NCBI RefSeq assembly: GCF_014641195.1
Contig: NZ_BMHQ01000014.1
Coordinates: 1 to 61,324 of the forward strand
Source: Marinithermofilum abyssi
GTDB taxonomy: Bacteria > Bacillota > Bacilli > Thermoactinomycetales > DSM-45169
Length of the DNA stretch: 61,324 nucleotides
Reading direction: 5' to 3'
Under the pieces are notes generated by a model. It was not told where the DNA came from. It was given only the letters and a program-made list of their open reading frames with translations, and ran no database searches. The position numbers and the translations under genes were made by a program. Position 1 is the first letter of the stretch. Every line of letters starts with the position of its first letter. Below are positions 9,116 to 18,933 of the stretch, piece after piece.

Positions 9116-9517
9116 TCAACGGAGCGGATTCCCCGTGTTCACTCCGAACACCCCGCCTAAAGCACTTAAACTGGTCGCGCAGATGAGAAGCAGGGCAGGT
9201 TGGACCCGCATGGCTGTATCAAAGGCGAGAAAACCGATGATGAAAATAAGCAGAACATAGACCAAGCCGGTTAACCCGCCGTACAACCATCCTCTTCTAC
9301 CGGCTTTTCTCCCGCTTACCCATCCCCCTGACAACAGTGCTGCCGCGTTAATCCCGTATGTAAAGTAGGGCAAGGTGGATTCCGAGATGGTGCTGAAACG
9401 CAGGAGTAAAGCGGTGATTACAGATCCTGCCAGAACCACAGCCAAAATGAGGGTTACCCCGCCCACCATGGGATTTCGGGTGATCGGGTTCCATTTTTCC
9501 GCCGAAGTTTCCTTCAT
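9116..9517 (-). CDS. TIGR04086/YrzE-like membrane protein
   Basis: A 133-residue protein with four predicted membrane spans and a short polar N-terminus. The start MKETSAEKW is chosen because a GGGAGGTG site lies seven bases upstream; the longer frame from 9592 has none. Glycine-rich spans such as NAAALLSGGWVSGRKAGRRGWLYGGLTG resemble the TIGR04086 family, whose B. subtilis member YrzE lies in the same place between yajC and the DUF421 gene. Function is unknown. It is divergent from the DUF421 gene. Confidence 0.7.
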   Translation of the reverse strand: MKETSAEKWNPITRNPMVGGVTLILAVVLAGSVITALLLRFSTISESTLPYFTYGINAAALLSGGWVSGRKAGRRGWLYGGLTGLVYVLLIFIIGFLAFDTAMRVQPALLLICATSLSALGGVFGVNTGNPLR

Positions 9518-9655
9518 GAACGTACACCTCCCGAGGGTGTTTGTACATGGGTATGAGCTTGTCGCCGTTTTTATGATATCGTGTCCCATCACCTCCTGAT
9601 AAAAGGCCCCGTTTCTGTGGAGACTAAGGGTATTCCCTGGAGGAGTGTGGGTGAC

Positions 9656-10303
9656 GTGGAGCTGTGGACGGTCATTTTGCGTTCGTTCTTCATTTACATC
9701 TTTGTCATGGTGATCATGCGCATGATGGGGAAAAGAGAAATCGGCAAACTGTCCGTGTTCGATGTGGTGGTGTCCATTATGATCGCGGATTTTGCCGTGT
9801 TATCCATCGAAGATCTGAAGATGCCGTTGATCAAAGGCATCATGCCCATCATCGTGGTGGCATCTGCCCAGATTCTTTTGTCATACATTTCCTTGAAAAA
9901 TGCTAAGATCCGTCATATCGTAGATGGTGAACCCAGCGTTCTCATCCGAAACGGAAAGATTCAAGAAAAGGAGATGGCGCGTCAACGATATAATTTGGAC
10001 GATTTAATGACACAGCTTCGGGAAAAAAACATTGCCCATGTAGACGACGTGGAGTTTGCCTTGTTGGAAACGACGGGCAAGCTGAGTGTGTTTCCAAAAA
10101 AAGATGTCACCTCTCAAGTGAAGCTGCCATTGCCGGTCATTATAGAAGGCAAGGTACAAGAAGACGCTCTGAAGCAAATCGGGCAAAACCGCTTTTGGCT
10201 CAAAAATCAAATTCAGAAATACGGATACCGGGACTGGAAAGAGATCTTCTTTGCCAGTATCGATCAGTATGGGAAGCTGTACATCGATCCCCGCAAGGAT
10301 TAA
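9656..10303 (+). CDS. DUF421 (YetF/YrbG-like) membrane protein
   Basis: Three N-terminal membrane helices are followed by a cytosolic domain. The family signature is MGKREIGKLSVFDVVVSIMIADFA, and the distal part has DGEPSVLIRNGKI and RYNLDDLMTQLREKNI. GTG at 9656 is preferred, 12 bases after GGAGG, giving 215 residues with the membrane span at once; the upstream frame to 9581 adds an untypical tail. Synteny matches yrbG. Function in this family is poorly known. The gene ends four bases into the convergent spoVB frame. Confidence 0.82.
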   Translation: MELWTVILRSFFIYIFVMVIMRMMGKREIGKLSVFDVVVSIMIADFAVLSIEDLKMPLIKGIMPIIVVASAQILLSYISLKNAKIRHIVDGEPSVLIRNGKIQEKEMARQRYNLDDLMTQLREKNIAHVDDVEFALLETTGKLSVFPKKDVTSQVKLPLPVIIEGKVQEDALKQIGQNRFWLKNQIQKYGYRDWKEIFFASIDQYGKLYIDPRKD

Positions 10304-11880
10304 CGGGGAAAGAAGGGAGCCAGCCATTTTCCGATTCGGGGGATGCGCTCTATATCGTCCCTTTTCACTAGAGCCAAAACCACCAGGAATATACCGTAAG
10401 CTGCAAAGCTGGTGCCCGTGGATACAAGTACATTCAACAAAAGGGATCTGTTTCCGTGATGGAACAACCAGTACGCAACGGCTCCCATCCCGGACATTGC
10501 CAGTAACAGCTTCAGTAAATCCCGGCCCATCAACGTGACCGGTACATAGTGCAAGACAGTGAGAAAATGGAGAACCGTGACGATGATAATCCCGCAGTTG
10601 ACTGCCAACACGACCCCGTCGATACCCAAACGGGGCTGGGAGGCCAGTAAAAAGATCAGCACGGTTTTGACGATGGCGCCGAAAATGGAGTTGCGCATCG
10701 CATCTTTCGCTTTGTCCAGGCCTTGCAATACGGCGGAAAACGGGCCCTGTAAATAGAGGAATAGAGCAAAGGGTGCCAGTATTTTCAGCAGGCGAGCCAC
10801 ATCCGGTTGATTGTACAATAAGAGGGTGAGCGGCTCTGCCAGAATGAACATGATTACCGCACAGGGGCCCCCTACCACCAGAGACAGTCGCATGGCCTGG
10901 TTTAAACGATGCTCCACCATTCGGTAATTGTTTTGCGCTGCTGCTTCGGAAATGGCAGGTACCAAAGAGACGGACAGGGCATAAGTGATAAACGCCGGAA
11001 AAAAGACCAACGGAACGGCCATCCCTTCCAGTTGTCCATAGAGGGAAGTGGATGCGGCTACGCCGATTCCGGCTAAAGCGAGACTTTGAGCAACGACGAT
11101 CGGTTCTACAGCGTAGGCCAGAGAGCCCACCATGCGACTCGCTGTCACGGGTACGACAATCCGCAACAGTGGCCGAACGGTTTTCTTCACCCGTGACCAC
11201 CCTCCGACGAGGCCGTAGTCGCTTAAACGAAACCGAAGAGGGGGCCGCTTCGGATCTTTTCGATAAGACTGAATCAGATAGAACATCCCTGCCGTCTCGC
11301 CGATCACCATGCCCAGCATGGCCCCTGCGGCGGCATATTCCACACCATACGGCAGGAGGTAGCGGGCCAAGATCAACACGGTAAAAATGCGTACAATCTG
11401 CTCCACAATTTGGGAAAACGCATAAGGGCTCATATGCTGCCGGCCTTGAAAATAACCTCGGAAAATGGAAGAGATGGCGACGATCGGAATGATCGGTGCA
11501 ATTCCCAATAGAGCGTAAATAGCGCGCTCATCCGTCAGCAGCGTATGGGCGATCAAAGGTGCCAGCAGGATCGTCAATCCCGTGAAAAGAATGCTAGTAC
11601 AGATGACAATTCCGATCGAAACGATTAAAATAGAACGGATGCGACGTTCATCTCTGACAGCTCCAGCCTCGGACACCAATTTGGAGATGGCGACAGGGAG
11701 GCCTGCAGTGGTGATCGTTAAAGTGAAAATCAGGATGGGGAAAGCCATTTGAAACAAGCCCATCCCTTCGTCGCCGATCAAACGCGAGAGGGCGATGCGG
11801 TAGACAAAGCCGAGCACTTTTGTCACAAAGCCGGCACCGACGAGAATGAGAGTCCCGTGCAAGAAGGTTTGCTTGGTCAA
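10300..11880 (-). CDS. spoVB: Polysaccharide/lipid flippase SpoVB (MOP superfamily)
   Basis: SpoVB is needed for spore cortex formation and is thought to flip lipid-linked peptidoglycan precursors or related lipids in the mother cell. The 526-residue protein has about 14 hydrophobic spans and the family N-terminus TLILVGAGFVTKVLGFVYRIALSRLIG. Start: TTG at 11880 behind a GAAGGG site; the frame runs upstream to 11955 but without a site. Length agrees with B. subtilis SpoVB (about 518). Location beside DUF421 and comN also matches. No sigma-E promoter was recognised. Confidence 0.88.
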   Translation of the reverse strand: MTKQTFLHGTLILVGAGFVTKVLGFVYRIALSRLIGDEGMGLFQMAFPILIFTLTITTAGLPVAISKLVSEAGAVRDERRIRSILIVSIGIVICTSILFTGLTILLAPLIAHTLLTDERAIYALLGIAPIIPIVAISSIFRGYFQGRQHMSPYAFSQIVEQIVRIFTVLILARYLLPYGVEYAAAGAMLGMVIGETAGMFYLIQSYRKDPKRPPLRFRLSDYGLVGGWSRVKKTVRPLLRIVVPVTASRMVGSLAYAVEPIVVAQSLALAGIGVAASTSLYGQLEGMAVPLVFFPAFITYALSVSLVPAISEAAAQNNYRMVEHRLNQAMRLSLVVGGPCAVIMFILAEPLTLLLYNQPDVARLLKILAPFALFLYLQGPFSAVLQGLDKAKDAMRNSIFGAIVKTVLIFLLASQPRLGIDGVVLAVNCGIIIVTVLHFLTVLHYVPVTLMGRDLLKLLLAMSGMGAVAYWLFHHGNRSLLLNVLVSTGTSFAAYGIFLVVLALVKRDDIERIPRIGKWLAPFFPR

Positions 11881-12063
11881 AGTGAGCCCTTCCTTCCGCG
11901 AAGTGGTTCGCTGTGATACAAGCTTATGCCCTTGTCCCCCTGCGGCATGACTCAAAATGTCGGAGAGAGTGGCAGGGAAACCGTCGAGGAATCACGAAAG
12001 GAAATGTCAAAATCCAACACGGGAGATCCCAACTCAACCAATTCAGACTAGGGGGGAACGTAG

Positions 12064-12378
12064 ATGCGTCAACCCGCGTTGCGACAAACACTGAAGCCCG
12101 TTGTCAACCGAAAGAAAAAAGCGGCGGCTGTAGAGCTGTTAAGCGAATCGGAACTGATGAAATGCATTGAGGATTTATGTAACAGCAAGGCCGAAGAGTT
12201 TCGTTTTTACGGATATGAAAATGTGACCGGCGAGCAGGTGTGGGCCTGTGTTTCCGAAAGTTACCGGCGGGGGTGGCCGCGCCTGAACCGGCTGGTTAAC
12301 GACATACTCTCCCTGAAAGCGACCCGTTTCATGAACTGGCTGATGGTCAGCGTATACAAAAACCCGGGCGATCAATAA
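12064..12378 (+). CDS. comN: Post-transcriptional regulator ComN-like
   Basis: A 104-residue protein of the ComN/YrzD family, which in B. subtilis acts on comE operon mRNA and is found at division sites with DivIVA. The conserved core is seen: ELMKCIEDLCNSKAEEFRFYGYENVTGEQVW and SYRRGWPRLNRLVNDILSL. The ATG has a GGGGGGAAC site seven bases upstream. The N-terminus carries a basic stretch NRKKKAAA. Its place just before secD is the same as in Bacillus. The stop codon lies in the following terminator. Confidence 0.85.
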   Translation: MRQPALRQTLKPVVNRKKKAAAVELLSESELMKCIEDLCNSKAEEFRFYGYENVTGEQVWACVSESYRRGWPRLNRLVNDILSLKATRFMNWLMVSVYKNPGDQ

Positions 12379-12392
12379 AAGCTCGGGTTTTT
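12361..12392 (+). terminator. Rho-independent terminator after comN
   Basis: AACCCGGGC pairs with GCTCGGGTT (one mismatch) followed by T. It overlaps the comN stop. Confidence 0.8.
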
Positions 12393-12409
12393 GTGTTTGT
12401 GGTATAAAA

Positions 12410-12438
12410 TTGACACACTCCGGCGGACTTGGGATAAT
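12410..12438 (+). promoter_or_regulatory. Sigma-A promoter for secD-secF
   Basis: TTGACA, 17-base spacer, GATAAT, ending 39 bases before secD: a near-consensus housekeeping promoter. Confidence 0.8.
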
Positions 12439-12476
12439 GGGAATGGTTGTCTTTGAAATGAAGGAGGAGCGGCAGC

Positions 12477-13718
12477 ATGAAGGTTCGCAAAGGAAAAGTT
12501 GTGGTCTTTTCGCTGTTGGTCATCGCCATTTTAGCCACAGTGGGGCTTACAACCCAACAAGTGATCAAAAATTTGACCTTGGGCTTGGATTTGCAAGGCG
12601 GGTTTGAGGTCTTATACGAAGCGAAACCCTTGGACAAAGGACAAAAGATTACGCCCCAAGTGCTGGCCAGTGCGGCAGGAGCACTTCAGAAACGGATCGA
12701 TGTGCTGGGTGTGTCCGAGCCGGAAATCACCGTAGAGGGTAAGGACCGGATCCGGGTACAGCTGGCTGGTGTGACGGATCCGAAAAAAGCACGAAAAATT
12801 TTGGGTAAACCAGCAGTCCTGACATTCCGCGCTCCGGACGGCAAAAAGATTTTGATGCGCGGCACGGACTTGGCCGAGGGCGGTGCCAAGCAGGACTATG
12901 ATCAGAACGGCCGTCCGGCTGTGATGGTCAAGTTTAAGGACAAAGAAAAGTTTGCGAAGTATACACGGGAATATGTAGGGCAACCCATGCCCATTTACCT
13001 GGATGATCAGCAGCTCTCCGCTCCGGTAATTCAGGAACCGATCCTGAATGGGGAAGCCAGCATTACGGGCAATTTCAAAGCCGAAGAAGCCAAGCAGCTA
13101 GCAGAACTATTGAACGCCGGTTCCTTGCCGGTGAAGCTGAAGGAGCTGCAAAGTTATGCGGTGGATGCCAGCCTCGGGAAAGCGTCCTTACAGGACAGCT
13201 TAATTGCCGGTCTGTATGCGGTCGGGTTCATCTTTCTGTTCATGATCGGTTATTACCGCCTTCCCGGACTGATTGCTGTAGTAACCCTTGTGGCATACAG
13301 CTATCTGGTGCTGCTTACCTTCTCCCTGTTGCACGTCACATTGACGCTGCCGGGGATTGCAGCATTCATCCTGGGGATCGGGATGGCGGTGGACGCCAAT
13401 ATCATCATGTATGAACGGGTCAAAGAGGAGATGCGGATCGGGAAAAGCATCCCGGTTGCCGTCAAGAGCGGTTCGAAGCGTTCTTTCCTGACGATTTTTG
13501 ACGCCAATATCACGACGATTATTGCGGCAGCTGTGTTGTTCTATTTCGGGACCGCAGGCGTCCGTGGTTTCTCTGTCTCTCTGATCGTCAGCGTATTGGT
13601 CAGCTTCCTGACGGCAGTTGCCCTGTCGCGTATTCTGATGAACCAGCTGCTGAAGGCCAATGTACTAAAAAATCCGGGTTGGTTTGGCGTAAAGGAGGAT
13701 GAGATCGGTGAACTCTAA
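12477..13718 (+). CDS. secD: Protein translocase subunit SecD
   Basis: RND-like subunit that uses the proton gradient to help late export through SecYEG. The 413-residue protein has an N-terminal membrane helix, the LGLDLQGG motif, a large extracytoplasmic domain, then five helices with GIAAFILGIGMAVDANIIMYERVKEE. Start is ATG behind AAGGAGG. B. subtilis has a fused SecDF; here the two halves are separate but translationally linked. It lacks the longest periplasmic insert of proteobacterial SecD. Confidence 0.96.
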   Translation: MKVRKGKVVVFSLLVIAILATVGLTTQQVIKNLTLGLDLQGGFEVLYEAKPLDKGQKITPQVLASAAGALQKRIDVLGVSEPEITVEGKDRIRVQLAGVTDPKKARKILGKPAVLTFRAPDGKKILMRGTDLAEGGAKQDYDQNGRPAVMVKFKDKEKFAKYTREYVGQPMPIYLDDQQLSAPVIQEPILNGEASITGNFKAEEAKQLAELLNAGSLPVKLKELQSYAVDASLGKASLQDSLIAGLYAVGFIFLFMIGYYRLPGLIAVVTLVAYSYLVLLTFSLLHVTLTLPGIAAFILGIGMAVDANIIMYERVKEEMRIGKSIPVAVKSGSKRSFLTIFDANITTIIAAAVLFYFGTAGVRGFSVSLIVSVLVSFLTAVALSRILMNQLLKANVLKNPGWFGVKEDEIGEL

Positions 13719-14607
13719 AATCGACTTTGTAGGGAATCGAAAATGGTTCTTTCTCATCTCCGGCGTCATCATCCTGGCGGGTGTCCTTTCTTTGTTGGTG
13801 CAGGGTCTGAACCTGGGGATCGATTTTAAAAGCGGGACACGGATAGACATTACGATGGACAAGCCAGTCGGCCAACAAGCAGCGCAAGCGCAGTTGGAAA
13901 AGATGGGCTATGCCAATCCCGATGTCACCACTGGGGGCAACGGTCAGATTGTCGTTTTTCAGACCACAGAGACCTTGGATTCCGGCAAGGTAGAGCAAAT
14001 CCGGGATCAATTCAGCAAAGCCTTTCACCAAAAAGTCCAGGTCGAAGAGCAGAAAGTGGATCCCGTCGTTGGGCGGGAGTTGGCGCGCAATGCGATTATT
14101 TCCGTGCTGGTCGCATCATTGGGGATTATATTGTACGTTACGCTGCGCTTTGAGTATCGATTTGCAGTGGCGGCCGTTTTGGCGCTCTTTTACGATGCGC
14201 TGTTCATCATCAGCGTTTTCTCACTGCTGCAATTGGAAGTGAATCTGGTGTTTATCGCAGCAGTGCTCACCATTGTGGGGTACTCCGTCAACGATACGAT
14301 CGTGATTTTCGACCGGATCCGGGAAAACATGGACCGGGAAAAACCGAAGACCTGGGAAGAGCTGACCGCATTGGTGAACATCAGTATTCAACAAACCTTG
14401 GTGCGTTCGATCAATACGGTGCTCACCGTGGTGTTTGCGGCGGCAGCGCTGTACTTATTCGGCGGAGAGAGTATTAAAAACTTCTCCTTTGCCCTGTTGC
14501 TGGGTCTTTTCTCCGGTGCCTATTCCTCCATTTGCATCGCCAGCCAAATCTGGGTGGGATGGAAATGGCGCTCGATGCAGCGGCCCAAATCAGTACCGGG
14601 CAGCTGA
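13708..14607 (+). CDS. secF: Protein translocase subunit SecF
   Basis: Partner of SecD. GTG at 13708 is chosen because it lies nine bases after GGAGG; the ATG at 13699 is too close. The start lies 11 bases inside the end of secD, implying coupling. Features are MNSKIDFVGNRKWFF, LNLGIDFKSGTRIDI, and the membrane signature TIVGYSVNDTIVIFDRIREN, with six predicted spans. 299 residues, normal for SecF. Confidence 0.95.
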   Translation: MNSKIDFVGNRKWFFLISGVIILAGVLSLLVQGLNLGIDFKSGTRIDITMDKPVGQQAAQAQLEKMGYANPDVTTGGNGQIVVFQTTETLDSGKVEQIRDQFSKAFHQKVQVEEQKVDPVVGRELARNAIISVLVASLGIILYVTLRFEYRFAVAAVLALFYDALFIISVFSLLQLEVNLVFIAAVLTIVGYSVNDTIVIFDRIRENMDREKPKTWEELTALVNISIQQTLVRSINTVLTVVFAAAALYLFGGESIKNFSFALLLGLFSGAYSSICIASQIWVGWKWRSMQRPKSVPGS

Positions 14608-14646
14608 ATAAAGCCGATGGAAATGCATACAATGAGGATGAACGAA

Positions 14647-14665
14647 GCCGCGGGTTTCCCGCGGC
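14647..14665 (+). terminator. Hairpin between secF and CDF gene
   Basis: A perfect 8-bp GC stem (GCCGCGGG with CCCGCGGC) with a three-base loop, then TCATCTTTT. The T tract is weak, so it may only reduce read-through. Confidence 0.5.
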
Positions 14666-14689
14666 TCATCTTTTCGGGAGGAACGTCAC

Positions 14690-15598
14690 ATGAACCGGGA
14701 GCAGATGCGGCAGGCGGAAGTGGGAGCATGGGTGGGGATCGTGGGAAATCTCCTCCTTGCCGTTATCAAGGGTGTGATCGGAGTCGTTTCCAACAGTCGT
14801 GCTTTGGTAGCAGATGCAGCCCATTCCGCTTCCGATGTGGCGGGTTCATTGGCTGTTCTGATCGGGCTTCGGGTTGCCCAAGTGCCTCCCGATGAGGATC
14901 ATCCATACGGACATGGGAAAGCGGAATCGATTGCAGCCATCATTGTGGCGGTGTTGCTGGGGGTGGTCGGTGTGGAAATTGGTTACGGTTCTTTTCAAGT
15001 GCTGTTTTCCAAAGTGGAAGCCCCCGGCTGGCTGGCCGTCTTAGCCGCTGTGGTTTCGATGGTGGCAAAAGAAGCGATGTTTCAGTACAAATATCGTCTT
15101 GGGAAACGTCTCAACAGCCAATCCCTGATCGCCAATGCATGGGAGCACCGCTCCGATGTTTATTCGTCGTTGGCAGCGGTAGTCGGAATCGGGGGAGCCG
15201 TGTTGGGAGATCGTTACCACATCCCTTGGCTTGTATATATGGATGCGGTGGCGGGGGTTTTGGTTTCGCTGCTGGTGCTGAAAATGGCGGTGCATTTGTT
15301 GCGGGAGTCGATTCACAATACCCTGGACCATGTACTGCACGAGGAGGAAGCCTATGAACTCGTGGAAGCCGCGGGAAAAGTGGAAGGTGTTCGCCGAGTA
15401 GATGAGCTGCGCGCCCGGGAACACGGCTTTTATGTTATCGTAGATGCCAAAGTGGCCGTTAATCCGGATATAACGGTAGAAGAAGGTCACCGAATCGGGA
15501 AACGGGTGAAGGAAACCCTGGTGGAGCAGTTTGAACATGTCTCCGATGTCCTGGTCCATATTAATCCCTATCATCCGGGGGAGGGAGAAATGGATTGA
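14690..15598 (+). CDS. Cation diffusion facilitator (CDF) efflux transporter
   Basis: A 302-residue proton-coupled divalent-metal exporter. Six predicted spans, with metal-site motifs ADAAHSASDV in span 2 and HPYGHGKAESI after it; the second HxxxD site is ANAWEHRSDVYSS in span 5. The C-terminal cytosolic dimer domain has VDAKVAVNPDITVEEGHRIG. ATG behind GGGAGG. It occupies the position of the yrv genes between secDF and recJ. The metal cannot be told from the sequence. Confidence 0.92.
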   Translation: MNREQMRQAEVGAWVGIVGNLLLAVIKGVIGVVSNSRALVADAAHSASDVAGSLAVLIGLRVAQVPPDEDHPYGHGKAESIAAIIVAVLLGVVGVEIGYGSFQVLFSKVEAPGWLAVLAAVVSMVAKEAMFQYKYRLGKRLNSQSLIANAWEHRSDVYSSLAAVVGIGGAVLGDRYHIPWLVYMDAVAGVLVSLLVLKMAVHLLRESIHNTLDHVLHEEEAYELVEAAGKVEGVRRVDELRAREHGFYVIVDAKVAVNPDITVEEGHRIGKRVKETLVEQFEHVSDVLVHINPYHPGEGEMD

Positions 15599-15616
15599 CC
15601 CATCCATTTTCCGGAG

Positions 15617-15656
15617 AAAGAGCTCCTCTGCCAAGCGACGGGTAGAAGAGCTTTTT
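15617..15656 (+). terminator. Rho-independent terminator, dispersed type
   Basis: An AAAGAGCTCC.../GGTAGAAGAGC stem with wobble pairs followed by TTTTT. Its right arm and tail (15636-15659) are identical over 24 bases to 31311-31334. Confidence 0.75.
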
Positions 15657-15697
15657 GCTTAACTTCAGGAGTCCTTGTATGGATTTCGTCCGCCTTA

Positions 15698-15706
15698 TGC
15701 TATAAT
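15698..15706 (+). promoter_or_regulatory. Extended -10 promoter for recJ-apt
   Basis: TGCTATAAT is an extended -10, 31 bases before the recJ start. A TTGTAT hexamer lies 20 bases upstream, too far for a good -35. Confidence 0.6.
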
Positions 15707-15736
15707 GAAAGGCGGCAAAGCGAGGTGACGGACTGT

Positions 15737-18166
15737 ATGCTGCGGTCCAAAACGCGCTGGCAATCGGTAGCGGCGGACCCTGCCCGCATACGGGAATTGA
15801 GCGAAGCCTTGGGAGTCAACCCGTTAATTGCCCGGTTGCTGGTAAACAGGGGCTTGGATGATGTAGACCGTGCCCGCCGGTTTCTTCATGTAGAAGCGGA
15901 TGGGCTTTACGATCCCATTTTGATGGACGGAATGGAGGACGCGGTTCAGCGAATCCGCAGAGCCCTGGATCAAGAGGAACGGATCTGGATCTATGGGGAT
16001 TACGATGCGGACGGTGTCAGCAGTACCGGTTTGATGATGCGGGTTTTTCGACAGTTGCAGGCCGATGTGGATTATTACATACCCAACCGGTTTACGGAAG
16101 GTTATGGACTAAACCGGGATGCTTTGCAAAAGGCAAAAGAGGCGGGCGTCGACTTGATCATTTCCGTGGATACGGGGATCAGTGCCGTGGAGGAAGCGCA
16201 AACGGCCCGGGAGTTGGGGTTGGATCTGATCATTACCGATCACCATGAACCCCCGGAAACGCTGCCGGAAGCTCTGGCAGTAATTAACCCCAAAAAACCG
16301 GGTTGTCCGTATCCCTTTGAAATGCTTGCCGGTGTCGGGGTTGCTTTTAAGCTGGCCCAAGCCTTGTTGGGGAGAGTCCCGGAAGAAGTATTGGAAGTGG
16401 CGGCGTTGGGAACAATTGCCGACCTGGTACCGTTGGTGGATGAAAATCGTATTTTGGCGGCATTGGGATTGGAACGGATGAATCGGCGAAAGCATGTAGG
16501 TTTGTCCGCTCTATTGGAGGTTTCCGGCATTGAAGGAGAAGTGAACGCCGGGCATGTCGGGTTTTCTCTCGGGCCCCGCATCAACGCCAGCGGGCGGTTG
16601 GATTCTGCCGGCCGTGCAGTGGAGCTGCTGCTCACGGAAGATCCGGAAGAAGCGCATCAGATTGCAAAAGAGCTGGATGGAATGAATCGGGAGCGTCAAC
16701 AGTTGGTGGAGATGATCGCCGATGAAGCGTCTGCCATGGTGGCCAGCGAGCCCGACCGTCATCGCCGTGTCATTGTGGTGGCGGGGACCGGTTGGAATGT
16801 TGGGGTCATCGGCATTGTTGCCTCCCGTTTGGTGGAAAAATATTACCGACCCGCTATCGTGCTCGGCATCGATGAGGAAACCGGCACGGCTAAAGGGTCC
16901 GCCCGAAGTATTGCCGGGTTTGATATCTACCGGGCACTAGCCCGCTGTGCCGATCTGTTACCCCATTTTGGAGGGCACCAAATGGCGGCGGGGATGTCCC
17001 TGCCCGCGGAAAACCTTTCTTCCCTGCATGAGCGGCTGAACGGGATTGCAGAGGAGTGGCTGACAGAAGAGGATTATATCCCTTTAACCCAGGTGGACGC
17101 GGAACTGACGGTTCAGGACGTGAATCTGGATTTGATCGAACAGTTGGAGCAGTTGCAGCCATACGGCATAGGCAACCCGACTCCCCGCTTCCGGATCACC
17201 GGAGCGAAGCTGGGGCGGATGCAGTTGATCGGCCGGGAAAAAAACCATGTAAAAATGGCCCTCGAACAGGAAGGGATTACTCTGGATGCGGTAGGCTTTC
17301 GAATGGGAGAGTTGGCGGAAGAGATCGCCCCGCGTTCCCGGGTGGAGCTCTTAGGGGAGTTGCAGATCAATGAGTGGAACCAGCGCCGATCCCCGCAATT
17401 GTTGGTTCGTGATGTGGCTGTTCCCCATCTTCAACTCTTCGACTGGCGCGGAAACGGGATCGATGTCAGCCGGTTTGACCGCCTGATCGCTGCTGAGGAT
17501 GCCTTGTTTATCGGGAACCGGAAGGAGCAGCCGGATCTGTATCTGCGCGTTCAGTCCGGGAGTGCTGTGTGGAAGGACTGGGACGAAATACAAAGTCCGG
17601 CTGGGTCGGGAATGGATCGGACATTTACACAAGTGGTGTTTGCCGGACTGCCTCCGTGCATCCCTATTTTCGAAAGGTGCCTTCGGTCTCAAACCGGGTT
17701 GCACCGTATATACTTTGCCTATGGCGATGCCGAATGGGATGACGGGTTGGTCCGGACGCCGGAGCGGGAGCATTTCAAACAATTGTATGCGGCGCTTTTA
17801 CGGGCCAAACGGATTGATCTCCGGCGGGATCTGGAGAAACTGTCCAGGGTGACGGGATTGTCGAAGCGGTGGATTCGATTTATGATGCAGGTGTTTGATG
17901 AGCTGGGTTTTGTCCATCAGCAGCAAGCGGCATGGGAAGTCGTAACCCCCGCCGGTAAACGTCCGCTGACGGAATCCGAACTGTACCGCAAGCAGCAAGA
18001 CCGTGAGCAGGTGATAGAGCGGCTGGTCTATTCCTCGTATCGGGATTTGTGTCATTATGTATCCACTTTCTTCCCACATGAAATGAAGGCAGGAGGAACA
18101 GAGAATGGACTTCAAAGAGAAAATTCGCGAAATCGAGGACTTCCCGCAGCCGGGAGTTCGGTTTAA
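15737..18166 (+). CDS. recJ: Single-stranded-DNA-specific exonuclease RecJ
   Basis: 5' to 3' ssDNA exonuclease of recombination and repair. DHH-family motifs are visible: [28 protein letters not shown], and DHHA1 with [12 protein letters not shown]. The ATG at 15737 gives MLRSKTRW, the typical start; GTG at 15725 is also in frame. The 809-residue protein is longer than many Bacillus RecJ proteins because its frame runs 62 bases into apt, with an untypical tail [19 protein letters not shown]. The apt ribosome site lies inside recJ. The tail may come from loss of an earlier stop. Confidence 0.95.
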   Translation: MLRSKTRWQSVAADPARIRELSEALGVNPLIARLLVNRGLDDVDRARRFLHVEADGLYDPILMDGMEDAVQRIRRALDQEERIWIYGDYDADGVSSTGLMMRVFRQLQADVDYYIPNRFTEGYGLNRDALQKAKEAGVDLIISVDTGISAVEEAQTARELGLDLIITDHHEPPETLPEALAVINPKKPGCPYPFEMLAGVGVAFKLAQALLGRVPEEVLEVAALGTIADLVPLVDENRILAALGLERMNRRKHVGLSALLEVSGIEGEVNAGHVGFSLGPRINASGRLDSAGRAVELLLTEDPEEAHQIAKELDGMNRERQQLVEMIADEASAMVASEPDRHRRVIVVAGTGWNVGVIGIVASRLVEKYYRPAIVLGIDEETGTAKGSARSIAGFDIYRALARCADLLPHFGGHQMAAGMSLPAENLSSLHERLNGIAEEWLTEEDYIPLTQVDAELTVQDVNLDLIEQLEQLQPYGIGNPTPRFRITGAKLGRMQLIGREKNHVKMALEQEGITLDAVGFRMGELAEEIAPRSRVELLGELQINEWNQRRSPQLLVRDVAVPHLQLFDWRGNGIDVSRFDRLIAAEDALFIGNRKEQPDLYLRVQSGSAVWKDWDEIQSPAGSGMDRTFTQVVFAGLPPCIPIFERCLRSQTGLHRIYFAYGDAEWDDGLVRTPEREHFKQLYAALLRAKRIDLRRDLEKLSRVTGLSKRWIRFMMQVFDELGFVHQQQAAWEVVTPAGKRPLTESELYRKQQDREQVIERLVYSSYRDLCHYVSTFFPHEMKAGGTENGLQRENSRNRGLPAAGSSV

Positions 18167-18623
18167 AGATATAACGACACTGTTGAAAGACGGGAAGGCG
18201 TTTCGCGCTGCGATCGATACCATGGCAGAACGCTTGAAAGACAAAGAGATTGACGTGATCGTCGGTCCCGAAGCCCGGGGATTTGTGGTAGGTACTCCCC
18301 TTGCTTATGCATTGGGGATCGGATTTGTACCGGTTCGTAAATCCGGCAAGCTGCCCGGTGAAACGGTAGAAGCGGGTTACAGCCTGGAATACGGAAAGGA
18401 TCAGCTGGCCATCCACAAAGATGCGATTGAGCCCGGACAACGGGTTCTGGTCGTGGACGATCTGCTCGCCACCGGCGGTACGGTGAGTGCCACCTTGCAA
18501 TTGGTTAATCAACTGAAAGGCAAAGTGGTGGGAGCTGCTTTTGTGATTGAGCTGTCCTATTTGGAAGGCCGCAAGAAGCTGGAAGAACAAAACGTCGACA
18601 TCTTCTCTCTGGTCCAATATTAA
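18105..18623 (+). CDS. apt: Adenine phosphoribosyltransferase
   Basis: Salvages adenine with PRPP to AMP. The 172-residue protein has the family start [15 protein letters not shown], the GPEARGF loop and the PRPP-binding motif [13 protein letters not shown]. An AGGAGG site precedes the ATG, inside recJ. In many Bacillales relA follows apt; here a terminator and unrelated genes follow instead. Confidence 0.97.
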   Translation: MDFKEKIREIEDFPQPGVRFKDITTLLKDGKAFRAAIDTMAERLKDKEIDVIVGPEARGFVVGTPLAYALGIGFVPVRKSGKLPGETVEAGYSLEYGKDQLAIHKDAIEPGQRVLVVDDLLATGGTVSATLQLVNQLKGKVVGAAFVIELSYLEGRKKLEEQNVDIFSLVQY

Positions 18624-18635
18624 GAAGGAAACCTC

Positions 18636-18664
18636 AGCACCGATGCCAGATCGGTGCTTTTTTG
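18636..18664 (+). terminator. Rho-independent terminator after apt
   Basis: AGCACCGAT pairs with ATCGGTGCT, followed by seven T. Strong. Confidence 0.9.
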
Positions 18665-18694
18665 TTTGAAAAAGAGGGAAATGGAGGTGTTGGG

Positions 18695-18859
18695 ATGCAG
18701 GCCTTGGACAAATCGCGCCGGGAAGACTATATGGCGGAAGATGTAGAGAATCTGGAAGAGCCGGAATTTCGGTTTGCCCTGATCGGGATGGTGTTGTGGT
18801 TGATGGCAGTGGGTGTCTATGTTCTCTTGGTCAGGTTTAACTGGATTCAGGGTTTGTAG
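18695..18859 (+). CDS. Small single-span membrane protein, unknown
   Basis: A 54-residue protein with an acidic N-terminal half (MAEDVENLEEPEF) and one membrane helix (FALIGMVLWLMAVGVYVLLVRF). The ATG at 18695 has a GGAGGTG site at normal spacing. I do not recognise the family. It lies between two terminators, so it may be a single-gene unit. Confidence 0.6.
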   Translation: MQALDKSRREDYMAEDVENLEEPEFRFALIGMVLWLMAVGVYVLLVRFNWIQGL

Positions 18860-18888
18860 AGGAAATGGTTGTAGGATCGGGTTGAAAG

Positions 18889-18922
18889 CGCTCTCTTGCT
18901 ATCGGAGGCAGGAGAGCGTTTT
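18889..18922 (+). terminator. Rho-independent terminator
   Basis: CGCTCTCTTGC pairs with GCAGGAGAGCG (one wobble), followed by TTTT. It insulates the downstream Spo0A-box region. Confidence 0.75.
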
Positions 18923-18933
18923 AAAATAGTCCT

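Noticed and set aside
10004-11200. 398-codon minus-strand frame inside DUF421 and spoVB
   Set aside because: Shadow frame; spoVB in another frame has clear membrane-protein sense.
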